Part shown: positions 27,828 to 35,393 of the stretch, piece by piece | How the letters are laid out: the number at the start of each line of letters is the position of its first letter | How positions within the stretch are numbered: position 1 is the stretch's first letter | Assembly: GCA_963725175.1 (NCBI GenBank) | Contig: CAVRXH010000006.1 | Coordinates: forward strand, 2,666,001 to 2,730,000 | Length of the DNA: 64,000 nucleotides | Source of the DNA: DASUBV01 sp963725175 | GTDB lineage: Bacteria; Actinomycetota; Actinomycetes; Streptosporangiales; Streptosporangiaceae | Direction: 5' to 3' | Notes under the pieces: generated by a model | What the model saw: the letters and a program-made list of their open reading frames with translations, nothing else | What the model was told of the DNA's origin: nothing | The model's database searches: none | Translations under genes and position numbers: made by a program

Positions 27828-28502
27828 ATGCTGGCCACCGCTGCCGGGTTCGCCCTGCTGGCCGCGCTGTCCCCGACCGCGCTGCTGGTCTGCGCCGTTT
27901 ACCTCGGCTCGGCCACCCCCCGGCGGGCGATGCTCTACTACCTGCTCGGCGCGATCACGATGACCCTGGCCATCGGGATCATCGTGCTGGTCGCGCTGCG
28001 GGCTGGCGGGCTGAGCCTGCCCTCGCGCTCCAGCCCGAGGTACGGGGTCCGGCTAGGCCTGGGCGTGCTGGCCCTGGCCGGCGGCATCCACATGCTCCGG
28101 CGGCGGCGCCAGGAGGCAGCCCGCCAGGCCGTCAAGCCTCAGAAGCAGAAGAAGCCTGGCCTGGTCAGCCGGATGATGACCAGGCCGGGGCCGCTGGCGG
28201 CGTACGTCACGGGCATCCTGGTATTCGTCCCTTCGGCCGCCTTCGTGGCCGCCGTCCAGACGATCGCCACGTCGCACGCCAGCCTGGTCAGCAGCGCGGT
28301 AACCCTCGCGGCGGTCATCGCCATCGACGTCATGCTCGTCTGGCTGCCGTTCCTGCTCTACCTGGCCAGGCCGGAGGCCACGACCGTGCGGCTGCGGGCG
28401 TTCGACGGCTGGCTGCGGCGGCACGGCCGGTCGATCGTCATCGTCGGGCTGATCACGGTGGGCCTGCTGCTGGTGCTGGACGGCGCGCTGGGCCTCGCCT
28501 AG
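27828..28502 (+). CDS. GAP/Sap-family six-helix membrane protein
   Basis: A 224-residue membrane protein resembling the GAP family (related to the mycobacterial sulfolipid-addressing protein and the LysE fold). Helices lie near residues 3-25, 34-56, 67-85, 120-143, 152-178 and 199-220. A basic loop with RRRRQEAARQAVKPQKQKK separates the two halves, as is typical. Members are linked to export of lipids or small molecules, but no substrate can be inferred here. It stands alone between the divergent GNAT gene and the DeoR regulator. Confidence 0.7.
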   Translation: MLATAAGFALLAALSPTALLVCAVYLGSATPRRAMLYYLLGAITMTLAIGIIVLVALRAGGLSLPSRSSPRYGVRLGLGVLALAGGIHMLRRRRQEAARQAVKPQKQKKPGLVSRMMTRPGPLAAYVTGILVFVPSAAFVAAVQTIATSHASLVSSAVTLAAVIAIDVMLVWLPFLLYLARPEATTVRLRAFDGWLRRHGRSIVIVGLITVGLLLVLDGALGLA

Positions 28503-28544
28503 CCTGCCGCTGCTGCCGCTCGCTCGCTGGCCGGAAATCGAACA

Positions 28545-28588
28545 GCCATGCTGTCCATACTCACAAAAATCATGATTGAATGATCAAT
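28545..28588 (+). promoter_or_regulatory. AT-rich leader of the deoR-type gene, possible promoter and operator
   Basis: An AT-rich island with the near-repeat ATGATTGA / ATGATCAA directly before and over the two candidate start codons stands out from the GC-rich surroundings. No confident -10/-35 pair can be assigned. Confidence 0.3.
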
Positions 28589-29341
28589 ATGGATGTGCGG
28601 AACCGGCGCCGGGCCCTGCTCGATGCCATGCAGCGCGACGGCGAGGTCCAGGTCAGGCAGCTCGCCGCCGACCTAGGCTGCTCGGAGATGACGGTACGGC
28701 GCGACCTGGACGTGCTGGAGCACGAGGGCGTGGTCCGGCGGGTACACGGCGGGGCAGTCCGGGTACAGCTCCGCCGCGACGAGCTGCCCTATGCCGTCCG
28801 GGTACTTGACGCCGGGCCGGCCAAGCAGCGGATCGGCCGGGCCGTGGCCGCGCTGATCTCCGACGGCGAGACGGTCATCCTGGACGCGGGCACCACCACG
28901 CTGGAGGTAGCCAGGGCGCTGCACGGCCGGCCCGTCACCGTCCTGCCGCTGGACCTGCGGGGCCTGCTGGAGCTGGCCGACGACCCGGCGGTCACCCTGA
29001 TCAGCCCTGGCGGCGACGTGCGCCCCGGCGAGCTGGTGCTGACCGGCGACCTGGCCGAGGTGGCCTTCGAGCGGCTGCGCTTCGACACGCTGGTGCTTGG
29101 CTGCTGCGGCCTGGACGCGCGGGACGGAGTGACCACCCATGTCCCGGCGGACGCCCGGGTCAAGCGGGCCGCGCTGCGCGCCGCGCGGCGCACCATCGTG
29201 GCCAGCGACGCGACGAAGATCGGGCAGGTGACCTTCGGCCACGTCTGCCCGGTCAGCGCCGCCGAGCGGCTGGTCACCGACGCGAGTCCCGAGCAGAGCG
29301 CCGCGCTGGAGGCGGCCGGGCTGGCCGTGCAGCGTGCCTGA
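28580..29341 (+). CDS. DeoR-family transcriptional regulator
   Basis: Sugar-responsive regulator of 253 residues. The N-terminal DeoR helix-turn-helix is clear: ALLDAMQRDGEVQVRQLAAD followed by LGCSEMTVRRDLDVLEHEG and VRRVHGGAV. The C-terminal half is the DeoR sensor domain, related to ribose-5-phosphate isomerase, with ILDAGTTTLEVA as the phosphosugar loop. ATG 28580 or ATG 28589 (MDVRNRR) could be the start. It overlaps the following MFS gene by eight bases, so it probably controls that transporter. The leader just upstream is unusually AT-rich. Confidence 0.85.
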   Translation: MINMDVRNRRRALLDAMQRDGEVQVRQLAADLGCSEMTVRRDLDVLEHEGVVRRVHGGAVRVQLRRDELPYAVRVLDAGPAKQRIGRAVAALISDGETVILDAGTTTLEVARALHGRPVTVLPLDLRGLLELADDPAVTLISPGGDVRPGELVLTGDLAEVAFERLRFDTLVLGCCGLDARDGVTTHVPADARVKRAALRAARRTIVASDATKIGQVTFGHVCPVSAAERLVTDASPEQSAALEAAGLAVQRA

Positions 29342-30572
29342 GCCGATCGGCCGGTCGCCGCTGGTCCGCCGGGCCGCCGTCACCATCGTCTTCGCGATGC
29401 TCGGCGTCTCCGAGGGCACCTGGGCCGCCCGGATCCCGGCGATCAAGGCCGACCTGCACCTGACCCCCGGCATGCTCGGCCTGGCCCTGCTGGGACCGGC
29501 CCTGGGCTGCGTCATCGCGATGCCGGCCGCAGGCGCCGTGCTCGCCTCGGTCGCCCCGCGCCGGATCTCCCAGCTTTCGCTGATCGTGCTGTGCGGCCTG
29601 CTGCCATTGACCACGGTGGCCGGGTCAACCTTGCAGCTCTTTTTCGTGCTGGCCGGCTGGGGCGCGGGCATCGGCGTGCTCGACGTGGCCATGAACACCG
29701 AGGCCGCCGCCGTGCAGGATCAGCTCGGCCGCCGCCTGATGTCTGGGTTCCACGGCGCCTACAGCGTCGGCGGCCTGGTCGGCGCCGGGCTTGGCGCCAT
29801 AGCCGCGGCGGCAGGGGTCGGCGCCAGGGCCACCTTCGTGATCGCCTCGGTCGTGATGGTGGTGGCCGGCCTGGCCGGCTCGCAGGCGTTCGCCGCCCGG
29901 CCCGCGCACCACGCGCCCACGCCGGCGGGCGCCGCGCAGCCCGGCCCGCGGGCGCGCCCGCACCGGTGGCCGAAGTGGTCGTGGACGCTGGTCGCGCTCG
30001 GAGCGATCTCGTTCGCCAGCTTCCTTGGCGAGGGGTCGGCCACCAACTGGAGCGCCGTCTACCTGCACTCCTCCCTCGGCGCCTCGCCGGCCGTGGCCGC
30101 GCTCGGCTTCACCATGTTCGCCAGCGCCATGGCGGCCGGGCGGCTCAGCGGTGACTGGCTGGCCAGCCGCGCCGGACCAGTCCGGCTGGTCCGGCTCTCG
30201 GCCGGGGTGGCCACCGTCGGCTTCGGCGGCGCGCTGCTCATCGGCCAGCTCTGGTCCGGTCTCGCCGGCTATGCCCTGCTCGGCGCCGGCCTGTCGGTCG
30301 TGGTCCCGCTCGCCTTCACCGGGGCCGCCGGGCTCGGCCGCCCCGGGCCCAACCTGGCCATGGTGACCACCTGCGGCTACCTGGGCTCGCTGGCCGGGCC
30401 GCCGATCATCGGCGGGCTGGCCGACCTGAGCAGCCTGCCCGTCGCCCTCGGCTTCGTCGTCGTGCTCGCTGGCCTGATCACCTTGCTGGCCGGCGTGGTC
30501 CGTCCGCGCCCTGGGGCCGGTCCGGCGACCGGGCAGGCCGACAAGGCTGTCAGCGATCCAGCAGCGCGGTAA
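29334..30572 (+). CDS. MFS transporter, probably sugar-type
   Basis: Major facilitator superfamily permease of 412 residues with twelve hydrophobic segments. The N-terminal half has VSEGTWAARIPAIKADLHL between helices 1 and 2, and GVLDVAMNTEAAAVQDQLG then MSGFHGAYSVGGLVGAGLG, which resemble the fucose-permease/YbjJ group. The GTG start lies inside the end of the DeoR gene, so the two are translationally coupled and the substrate is likely a sugar or sugar derivative sensed by that regulator. The 3' end overlaps the convergent HAD gene by 23 bases. Confidence 0.8.
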   Translation: MPEPIGRSPLVRRAAVTIVFAMLGVSEGTWAARIPAIKADLHLTPGMLGLALLGPALGCVIAMPAAGAVLASVAPRRISQLSLIVLCGLLPLTTVAGSTLQLFFVLAGWGAGIGVLDVAMNTEAAAVQDQLGRRLMSGFHGAYSVGGLVGAGLGAIAAAAGVGARATFVIASVVMVVAGLAGSQAFAARPAHHAPTPAGAAQPGPRARPHRWPKWSWTLVALGAISFASFLGEGSATNWSAVYLHSSLGASPAVAALGFTMFASAMAAGRLSGDWLASRAGPVRLVRLSAGVATVGFGGALLIGQLWSGLAGYALLGAGLSVVVPLAFTGAAGLGRPGPNLAMVTTCGYLGSLAGPPIIGGLADLSSLPVALGFVVVLAGLITLLAGVVRPRPGAGPATGQADKAVSDPAAR

Positions 30573-31164
30573 CCGCCGCGATGGACTCCGTCGCGCCGCG
30601 GTGCAGCACTGCGTGCAGGCCCGCCTCGGTGGCCGCGGCCACGTTCTCTGGCATGTCGTCAAGAAAGACGATCTCCCCGGCGGCAAGCCCGAGCCTGTCG
30701 CAGGCCAGCCGGTAGATGCGCGGGTCGGGCTTGCGCAGTCCGACCTCATGGGAGTAGATGATCGGGTCGAACATGGCCGCGAACGGGTATCGGGCGAGTT
30801 CCTCGCGCCGGGCGCCGTCCGCCGAATTGCTCAGGATGGCCGTCCGGTAGGCCGACCGCAGGCTGGCGGCCCAGTCCATCATCTGCGGGTCCAGCTCGCC
30901 GCAGTACCAGTCCCACATGTCGGCCATGCACTGCTCCGCCTGGTCGCTGGTCAGCCGCAGCGCCCCGGTGAGCTGCCGCCGGAACTCGGCCTCGTCCATC
31001 TCGCCGGTGGTCATGAGATTGCCGGGGTCGATGGCGGACCAGGCGTCGCGGAACTCCGCAGTGCTCAGCCCCAGCCGGTCCCGCCAGGGACCGTGCCAGG
31101 AGTCGAGGGGCGCGATCAGCTCCAGGACGCCGCCGATGTCGAACAGGATGCCTCGGATCGCCAT
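30550..31164 (-). CDS. HAD-family hydrolase
   Basis: Haloacid-dehalogenase superfamily phosphatase of 204 residues. Motif I is visible as LFDIGGVL near residue 8, where DxG replaces the usual DxD, as in epoxide-hydrolase-domain or YihX-like HADs. Motif II is AILSNSADG near 105, motif III includes GLRKPDPRIY near 140, and motif IV is IVFLDDMPENV near 167. ATG 31164 (MAIRGILF) is the best start; upstream in-frame codons to 31251 look non-coding. The substrate is unknown. It is divergent from the methyltransferase gene, with 79 bases between the starts. Confidence 0.82.
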   Translation of the reverse strand: MAIRGILFDIGGVLELIAPLDSWHGPWRDRLGLSTAEFRDAWSAIDPGNLMTTGEMDEAEFRRQLTGALRLTSDQAEQCMADMWDWYCGELDPQMMDWAASLRSAYRTAILSNSADGARREELARYPFAAMFDPIIYSHEVGLRKPDPRIYRLACDRLGLAAGEIVFLDDMPENVAAATEAGLHAVLHRGATESIAAVTALLDR

Positions 31165-31243
31165 AGCGCGATGCTCGTACCTGGACCCTAGGGCCGGGCA
31201 AGCCGGGATTGGCGGCCCTGCCTGGTTCAGGAACAATGGTCCG

Positions 31244-31849
31244 GTGAGCATCCAGGGAACCGACGCCTACCGCGACCTGACGGACTTACCGCCCCTGGTT
31301 GTGCAGGCCGTGGCGGCGGCGAGGCGGGCCGGGTTCCGCATGTCCTGCCTGCCCTCGCACGGGCGGCTGCTTCAGCTCCTGGCAGGCGGGATAAGTGACG
31401 GCGTGATCGCCGAGACCGGGACCGGCTGCGGAGTCGGCCTGGCCTGGCTCGCCAGCGGCGCGCGGACCGGGGTCAGGCTGGTCAGCGTGGAGAACGACTG
31501 GCTGCTCGCCGACACCGCGCGCGGCGTGTTCGCCGGACTGCCGACCGTGACAGTGCTGCACGGCGACTGGGCCGAGTTGCGCGCCGCCGGCCCGTTCGAC
31601 CTGCTGGCGCTGGACGGCGGCGGCCAGGGCAAGGCCGGCGAGCCACCGGTCAGCCCCCGCGACTGGCTGCGACCCGGCGGCGTCATCGTGATGGACGACT
31701 TCACCCCGTCAACAACCTGGCCGCCACTGCACGACGGCCACCCCGACTTCGCCCGGCTGCACTGGCTCGACCACCCCGACCTGCTCGCCACCGAAATCCG
31801 CACCGAGCCCGGCATCTGCAGCATCGTGGCCACCCTCAAGGCTGGCTAG
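31244..31849 (+). CDS. Class I SAM-dependent methyltransferase
   Basis: A 201-residue O-methyltransferase-like protein. Motif I appears as IAETGTGCGVGLAWLAS near residues 48-65, the acidic ribose-binding residue as VSVENDW near 78, and DLLALDGGGQGK near 112-123 is motif IV. The segment LRPGGVIVMDDFTP near 133-146 is typical of the small YrrM/caffeoyl-CoA-like group. GTG 31244 gives VSIQGTDAYRDL and is preceded by GGTCC but no good Shine-Dalgarno. The following 31850-32144 stretch holds no gene and is the promoter region of the large biosynthetic operon. Confidence 0.78.
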   Translation: MSIQGTDAYRDLTDLPPLVVQAVAAARRAGFRMSCLPSHGRLLQLLAGGISDGVIAETGTGCGVGLAWLASGARTGVRLVSVENDWLLADTARGVFAGLPTVTVLHGDWAELRAAGPFDLLALDGGGQGKAGEPPVSPRDWLRPGGVIVMDDFTPSTTWPPLHDGHPDFARLHWLDHPDLLATEIRTEPGICSIVATLKAG

Positions 31850-32036
31850 GTCCAGGTCATCAAGACCGAAGCGGCTTTGCGCCTAATCGGTTATCACGAG
31901 ACCTGGAGGCTCATTCATTACATTCGGGAGAAGTGCTGGCCAATCACCGCCGAGATCGTCGTGGTTAACGATGGGACGCCGGTAGTCGATCGCCTCACCT
32001 TTCACGCCTGCTGCCTTGGCCGCGCACCAGCACAGC

Positions 32037-32066
32037 CGGACATACGAGCTACTTTATGGGTAATAA
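32037..32066 (+). promoter_or_regulatory. Candidate promoter of the biosynthetic operon
   Basis: CGGACA (4 of 6 match to TTGACA, including GACA) and TAATAA are separated by 18 bases in an AT-rich tract. The -10 element lies about 80 bases before the start of the first gene of the operon. It is the best sigma-70-like pair I see in 31850-32144. Confidence 0.35.
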
Positions 32067-32144
32067 TCCCGCTATCTGCCCTCGTGCATTTAGCTGAGCC
32101 TGTTTTGTTTGGCGGTGTCCTTCCTAGCGGGCACTGTTGCTCGT

Positions 32145-33464
32145 ATGACGACTCCAGCAGGCAGCCCCGCCAGGTCGTCCGCGCGCCTCGGTCCGGGGGC
32201 AGCCGAAGCACCGGTCGATCCGGGCACACCAGAAGCCCCGCGCCGGAGGACGCCGCTCTTCCGTAACGAGGCGTTCCGCCGTATGTTCATCGCCTCGGCC
32301 GTGAGCACGATGGGCACTCAGGTGAGCTTCGTGGCACTGCCGCTCGTGGCGGTGACGGTGCTGAAAGCTACTCCCGCGCAGGTCGGCGTACTCGGTGTGG
32401 TGAGCACGATCGCCTTTCTCCTGATCGGGCTGCCGGCCGGCGTCTGGCTCGACCGGATGCGACTGCGCAGCGTGATGATTGCTGCCGACCTCGCCCGTGC
32501 GGCGCTGCTGGCGTCGGTACCTGTGACCTGGTGGCTGGGCGTACTGACCATCAGCCAGCTTTACCTGGTGGTGCTGATCACCGGCGTGGCGACGGTGTTT
32601 TTTGACATCGCGTCGCTGAGCTACCTGCCGTCGGTGGTCGGCCGTGACCATCTCGTGGACGCGAACACTAAGCTATCGGGCTGGAATTCCTCCGCGAGTA
32701 TCACCGGGCCGAGTATCGCCGGGCTCCTGGTTCAGGTCACCGCCGCGCCGGTAGCGGTGGCTTTCGACGCGGCCAGCTACCTGTGGTCTGCGCTGTTCCT
32801 GCACCGGATTCGCCGCCAGGAGGCTCCGCCGCAGCAAGCCGCCAGTCGGCCGCTGCTGAAGGAAATTGCCGAGGGGGTCAGGTTCGTCTTCGGTCATCCG
32901 CTGCTCAGGCCGATTGCGCTCATCGGAGCCGGGACGAACCTGTTCATCGAGATCGCCATCATCATCATGCCGCTGATGTACCGGCGTGAGCTCGGGCTGT
33001 CCGCAGGCGCCTTGGGCTTGTTCTTCGCTTTCGGTGGTATAGGGGTCTGCCTTGGCTCGCTGACTGCCAGATGGTTCGGCGAACGAGTCGGACGGGCCCT
33101 GGTGATCTCTGGCGTGCTCGGTACGCCCTTCGGCTTCCTGCTCGCCTTCATTGACCGCGGTGTGTGGCAATGGGTGGCCATGTGCGCCTGGTTGGTGCTT
33201 CTTTACCGGGTAGGGCTGAGCAACGTCATTCTGGTCAGCGTCCGGCAGAAGGCCACGCCGGACTGGATGCTTAACCGGATGAACGCGACTATGCGATTCC
33301 TCTTTACCGGTGTGCTGGCCGTAGGCGCGGCCATGGCCGGCCTTATCGGCCAGTACGCGAGTATACGCATCGCCCTCTGGGTCTCGGCTGTAGGTCTGGC
33401 ATTTGTCTGGATTCCCATACTTTTTTCCCCCCTGCGGAACATAACTCAAGTGGAAGGACGCTGA
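32145..33464 (+). CDS. MFS exporter, first gene of the biosynthetic operon
   Basis: Major facilitator transporter of 439 residues of the MFS_3/enterobactin-exporter-like type, with about twelve membrane helices. Conserved features include SAVSTMGTQVSFVALPLVAV in helix 1 and GLPAGVWLDRMRLRSVMI, the A-motif between helices 2 and 3. I chose ATG 32145 (MTTPAGSPAR); the twelve upstream in-frame codons look non-coding. A Pro-rich cytoplasmic N-terminus of about 40 residues precedes the first helix. The next gene starts six bases after its stop. As the first gene of an operon of biosynthetic enzymes it most likely exports the product and may give self-resistance. Confidence 0.85.
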   Translation: MTTPAGSPARSSARLGPGAAEAPVDPGTPEAPRRRTPLFRNEAFRRMFIASAVSTMGTQVSFVALPLVAVTVLKATPAQVGVLGVVSTIAFLLIGLPAGVWLDRMRLRSVMIAADLARAALLASVPVTWWLGVLTISQLYLVVLITGVATVFFDIASLSYLPSVVGRDHLVDANTKLSGWNSSASITGPSIAGLLVQVTAAPVAVAFDAASYLWSALFLHRIRRQEAPPQQAASRPLLKEIAEGVRFVFGHPLLRPIALIGAGTNLFIEIAIIIMPLMYRRELGLSAGALGLFFAFGGIGVCLGSLTARWFGERVGRALVISGVLGTPFGFLLAFIDRGVWQWVAMCAWLVLLYRVGLSNVILVSVRQKATPDWMLNRMNATMRFLFTGVLAVGAAMAGLIGQYASIRIALWVSAVGLAFVWIPILFSPLRNITQVEGR

Positions 33465-33470
33465 CGCGAC

Positions 33471-34571
33471 ATGCGAGAACTGGAAATTGTCGGCCGACGA
33501 GTGGCCGACGACACGGCAGCCTATGTGGTGGCAGAGATAGGTCATAACCACGAAGGCAGCCTGGAGAAGGCCGAGCAGTTACTGCGCGAGGCTGCGGCCG
33601 CGGGCGCCGACGCGGCCAAGCTGCAGAAGCGGGATAACAGAACCCTCTTCACCAAGGACATGTACGGTGAGGCCTACCTGGGACGCAACAGTTACGGGCC
33701 GACCTATGGGGCACACCGTGAGGCGCTTGAGTTCGGCCACGCGGAGTACGTGAGCTTAGCTGCGGTGGCCTCCGAACTCGGGATTGCCTTCTTCTCCACC
33801 GCGTTCGATCTCCCCAGCGTGGACTTCCTCGTCGACCTCGAGGTACCTGTCATCAAGATCGCGTCCGCTGATGTGACGAACACTCCGCTGCTCAGTTACG
33901 CCGCCCAGGCCGGGAGGCCGCTGATCGTCAGCACTGGCGGGGCGAGCATGGATGACGTCCGCCGGGCTTGCGACACGATCTTGCCGGTCAACCCCTCCCT
34001 GGCGCTGTTGCAGTGCACGGCGATCTACCCGGCTGCGCCCGCTGACCTCAACCTGTCGGTGATCAGCACCTACCGCACGGAGTACCCGGACGTGGTGGTC
34101 GGCTTCTCCGGGCATGACCTCGGACCCGAATTGAGCTTGATCGCCTACACGCTCGGCGCCCGGGTCATCGAGAAGCACTTCACTCTGGACCATTCCCGTC
34201 CCGGCAGCGACCACCATTTCTCGCTCGACCCAGCACAGCTCACCGAGATGACCGCGGGCCTTGGCCGGACGAGGGAAGCAATTGGATCGCCGATCAAGCG
34301 GTGCAGCGTCACCGAGACCCAGGCGATCAGAAAGATGGGCAAGAAGCTTGTCGCCGCGCGCGACCTACCGGCCGGGCATGTGCTGAGCGATGAGGACATC
34401 GCCTGCAAGTCCCCTGGTGACGGGATGAAGCCCTACAGGCTTCTTGAGGTCCTCGGCCGTCGCACCATGATCTCCCTGGAACAGGACGCCGACATTAGCC
34501 TGTCCGTGCTTGCTGAAGCCGACGATGACCTCAGGGTTCCTGCTGCTGGAACTGCTTCCCGTGGGACCTAA
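33471..34571 (+). CDS. NeuB-like ulosonic acid synthase with SAF domain
   Basis: Member of the N-acetylneuraminate synthase family, which condenses phosphoenolpyruvate with an aldose or aldehyde to give a 3-deoxy-2-ulosonic acid. The 366 residues contain the TIM-barrel NeuB domain, with AEIGHNHEGSLEKAE near 23-37, DAAKLQKR near 49-56, IKIASADVTNTPLL near 128, IVSTGGAS near 148 and IEKHFTLDH near 228. The C-terminal antifreeze-like SAF domain lies near 285-345 and contains VAARDLPAGHVLSDEDI. Catalytic-region motifs look intact. No CMP-sugar synthetase, 2-epimerase or glycosyltransferase is in the cluster, so the acceptor is probably not ManNAc and the product is probably not a surface sialic acid. 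Confidence 0.85.
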   Translation: MRELEIVGRRVADDTAAYVVAEIGHNHEGSLEKAEQLLREAAAAGADAAKLQKRDNRTLFTKDMYGEAYLGRNSYGPTYGAHREALEFGHAEYVSLAAVASELGIAFFSTAFDLPSVDFLVDLEVPVIKIASADVTNTPLLSYAAQAGRPLIVSTGGASMDDVRRACDTILPVNPSLALLQCTAIYPAAPADLNLSVISTYRTEYPDVVVGFSGHDLGPELSLIAYTLGARVIEKHFTLDHSRPGSDHHFSLDPAQLTEMTAGLGRTREAIGSPIKRCSVTETQAIRKMGKKLVAARDLPAGHVLSDEDIACKSPGDGMKPYRLLEVLGRRTMISLEQDADISLSVLAEADDDLRVPAAGTASRGT

Positions 34572-35370
34572 GCTTTCTCTTCCTGGCGAAGTCGCGATCG
34601 TCACCGGTGTCTGCGGGCGACTCGGGAGGATCTGGGCGACCGCGCTGCTTGAGGCCGGTGCTGACGTCGTGGGTATGGACATTCTGCAGGATCCGACTGG
34701 CTTCATGAAAAACGCCGAATCCTGTACGGGTGCGGGGCGGTATGTCGGCGTTCAGGCCGACGTGACCAGGCGGGACAGCCTGGAGAACGCCCGGAATATG
34801 TTAGCTGACCAGGTAGGTCCGCCATCGATCCTCGTGAACAATGCGGGGATCGACCAGCCGCCGTCGGCCGAGGCCGGAAGCTGGCTGTTCGAGGATGTTC
34901 CCGAGGATCTGTCGGCGCTGGTGCTCGATGTCAATGCCATTGGCGTATTGCGAGCCTGCCAGGTCTATGGCCCGGAAATGGTCAGGCGGCGCCGGGGATC
35001 GATTATCAACATCGGATCGCTCTACGGAACCGTCGCACCTGATCCCCGGATGTATGCGCACCTGGACCTCGATCCGCCATTTCTCAAACCGCCCGCGTAC
35101 GGGATGTCCAAGGCGGGGGTGGGGGCACTTACCAGGTACCTGGCCGTGCTGTGGGGGGCGGCCGGGGTCCGGGTCAATACGCTCTCGCCTGGCGGCGTCC
35201 TCGGCGATCAGGACATTGCCTTCCGGCGGAAGTTCGTCGCCGGGATCCCGATGGGACGGATGGCCGGGCCGCAGGACCTGACCGGACCTTTGCTGTTCCT
35301 CGCATCCGACCTGAGCAGGTACGTCAACGGCATCGAACTCATCGTCGACGGCGGCTACGTCTGCTGGTGA
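34561..35370 (+). CDS. Short-chain dehydrogenase/reductase
   Basis: NAD(P)-dependent SDR of 269 residues. The nucleotide-binding loop is VTGVCGRLG near 14-22, the structural motif is NNAGIDQP near 97, and the active site shows Ser in INIGSLYG followed by YGMSKAG (YxxxK). The C-terminal VNTLSPGGV and GIELIVDGGY are typical. It resembles the PtmA-type oxidoreductases that accompany nonulosonic acid genes, though family membership alone does not fix the substrate. GTG 34561 gives VGPKLSLPGEVAIVTG and overlaps the NeuB gene by eleven bases; ATG 34525 would extend it by twelve residues. Confidence 0.85.
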   Translation: MGPKLSLPGEVAIVTGVCGRLGRIWATALLEAGADVVGMDILQDPTGFMKNAESCTGAGRYVGVQADVTRRDSLENARNMLADQVGPPSILVNNAGIDQPPSAEAGSWLFEDVPEDLSALVLDVNAIGVLRACQVYGPEMVRRRRGSIINIGSLYGTVAPDPRMYAHLDLDPPFLKPPAYGMSKAGVGALTRYLAVLWGAAGVRVNTLSPGGVLGDQDIAFRRKFVAGIPMGRMAGPQDLTGPLLFLASDLSRYVNGIELIVDGGYVCW

Positions 35371-35393
35371 GAACCAGGGAAATTTGGAGTGTT

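Noticed and set aside
33471..34571. Sialic acid or legionaminic acid surface-glycan cluster
   Set aside because: No CMP synthetase, 2-epimerase, flippase or glycosyltransferase nearby, while ligases and an aminotransferase are present.
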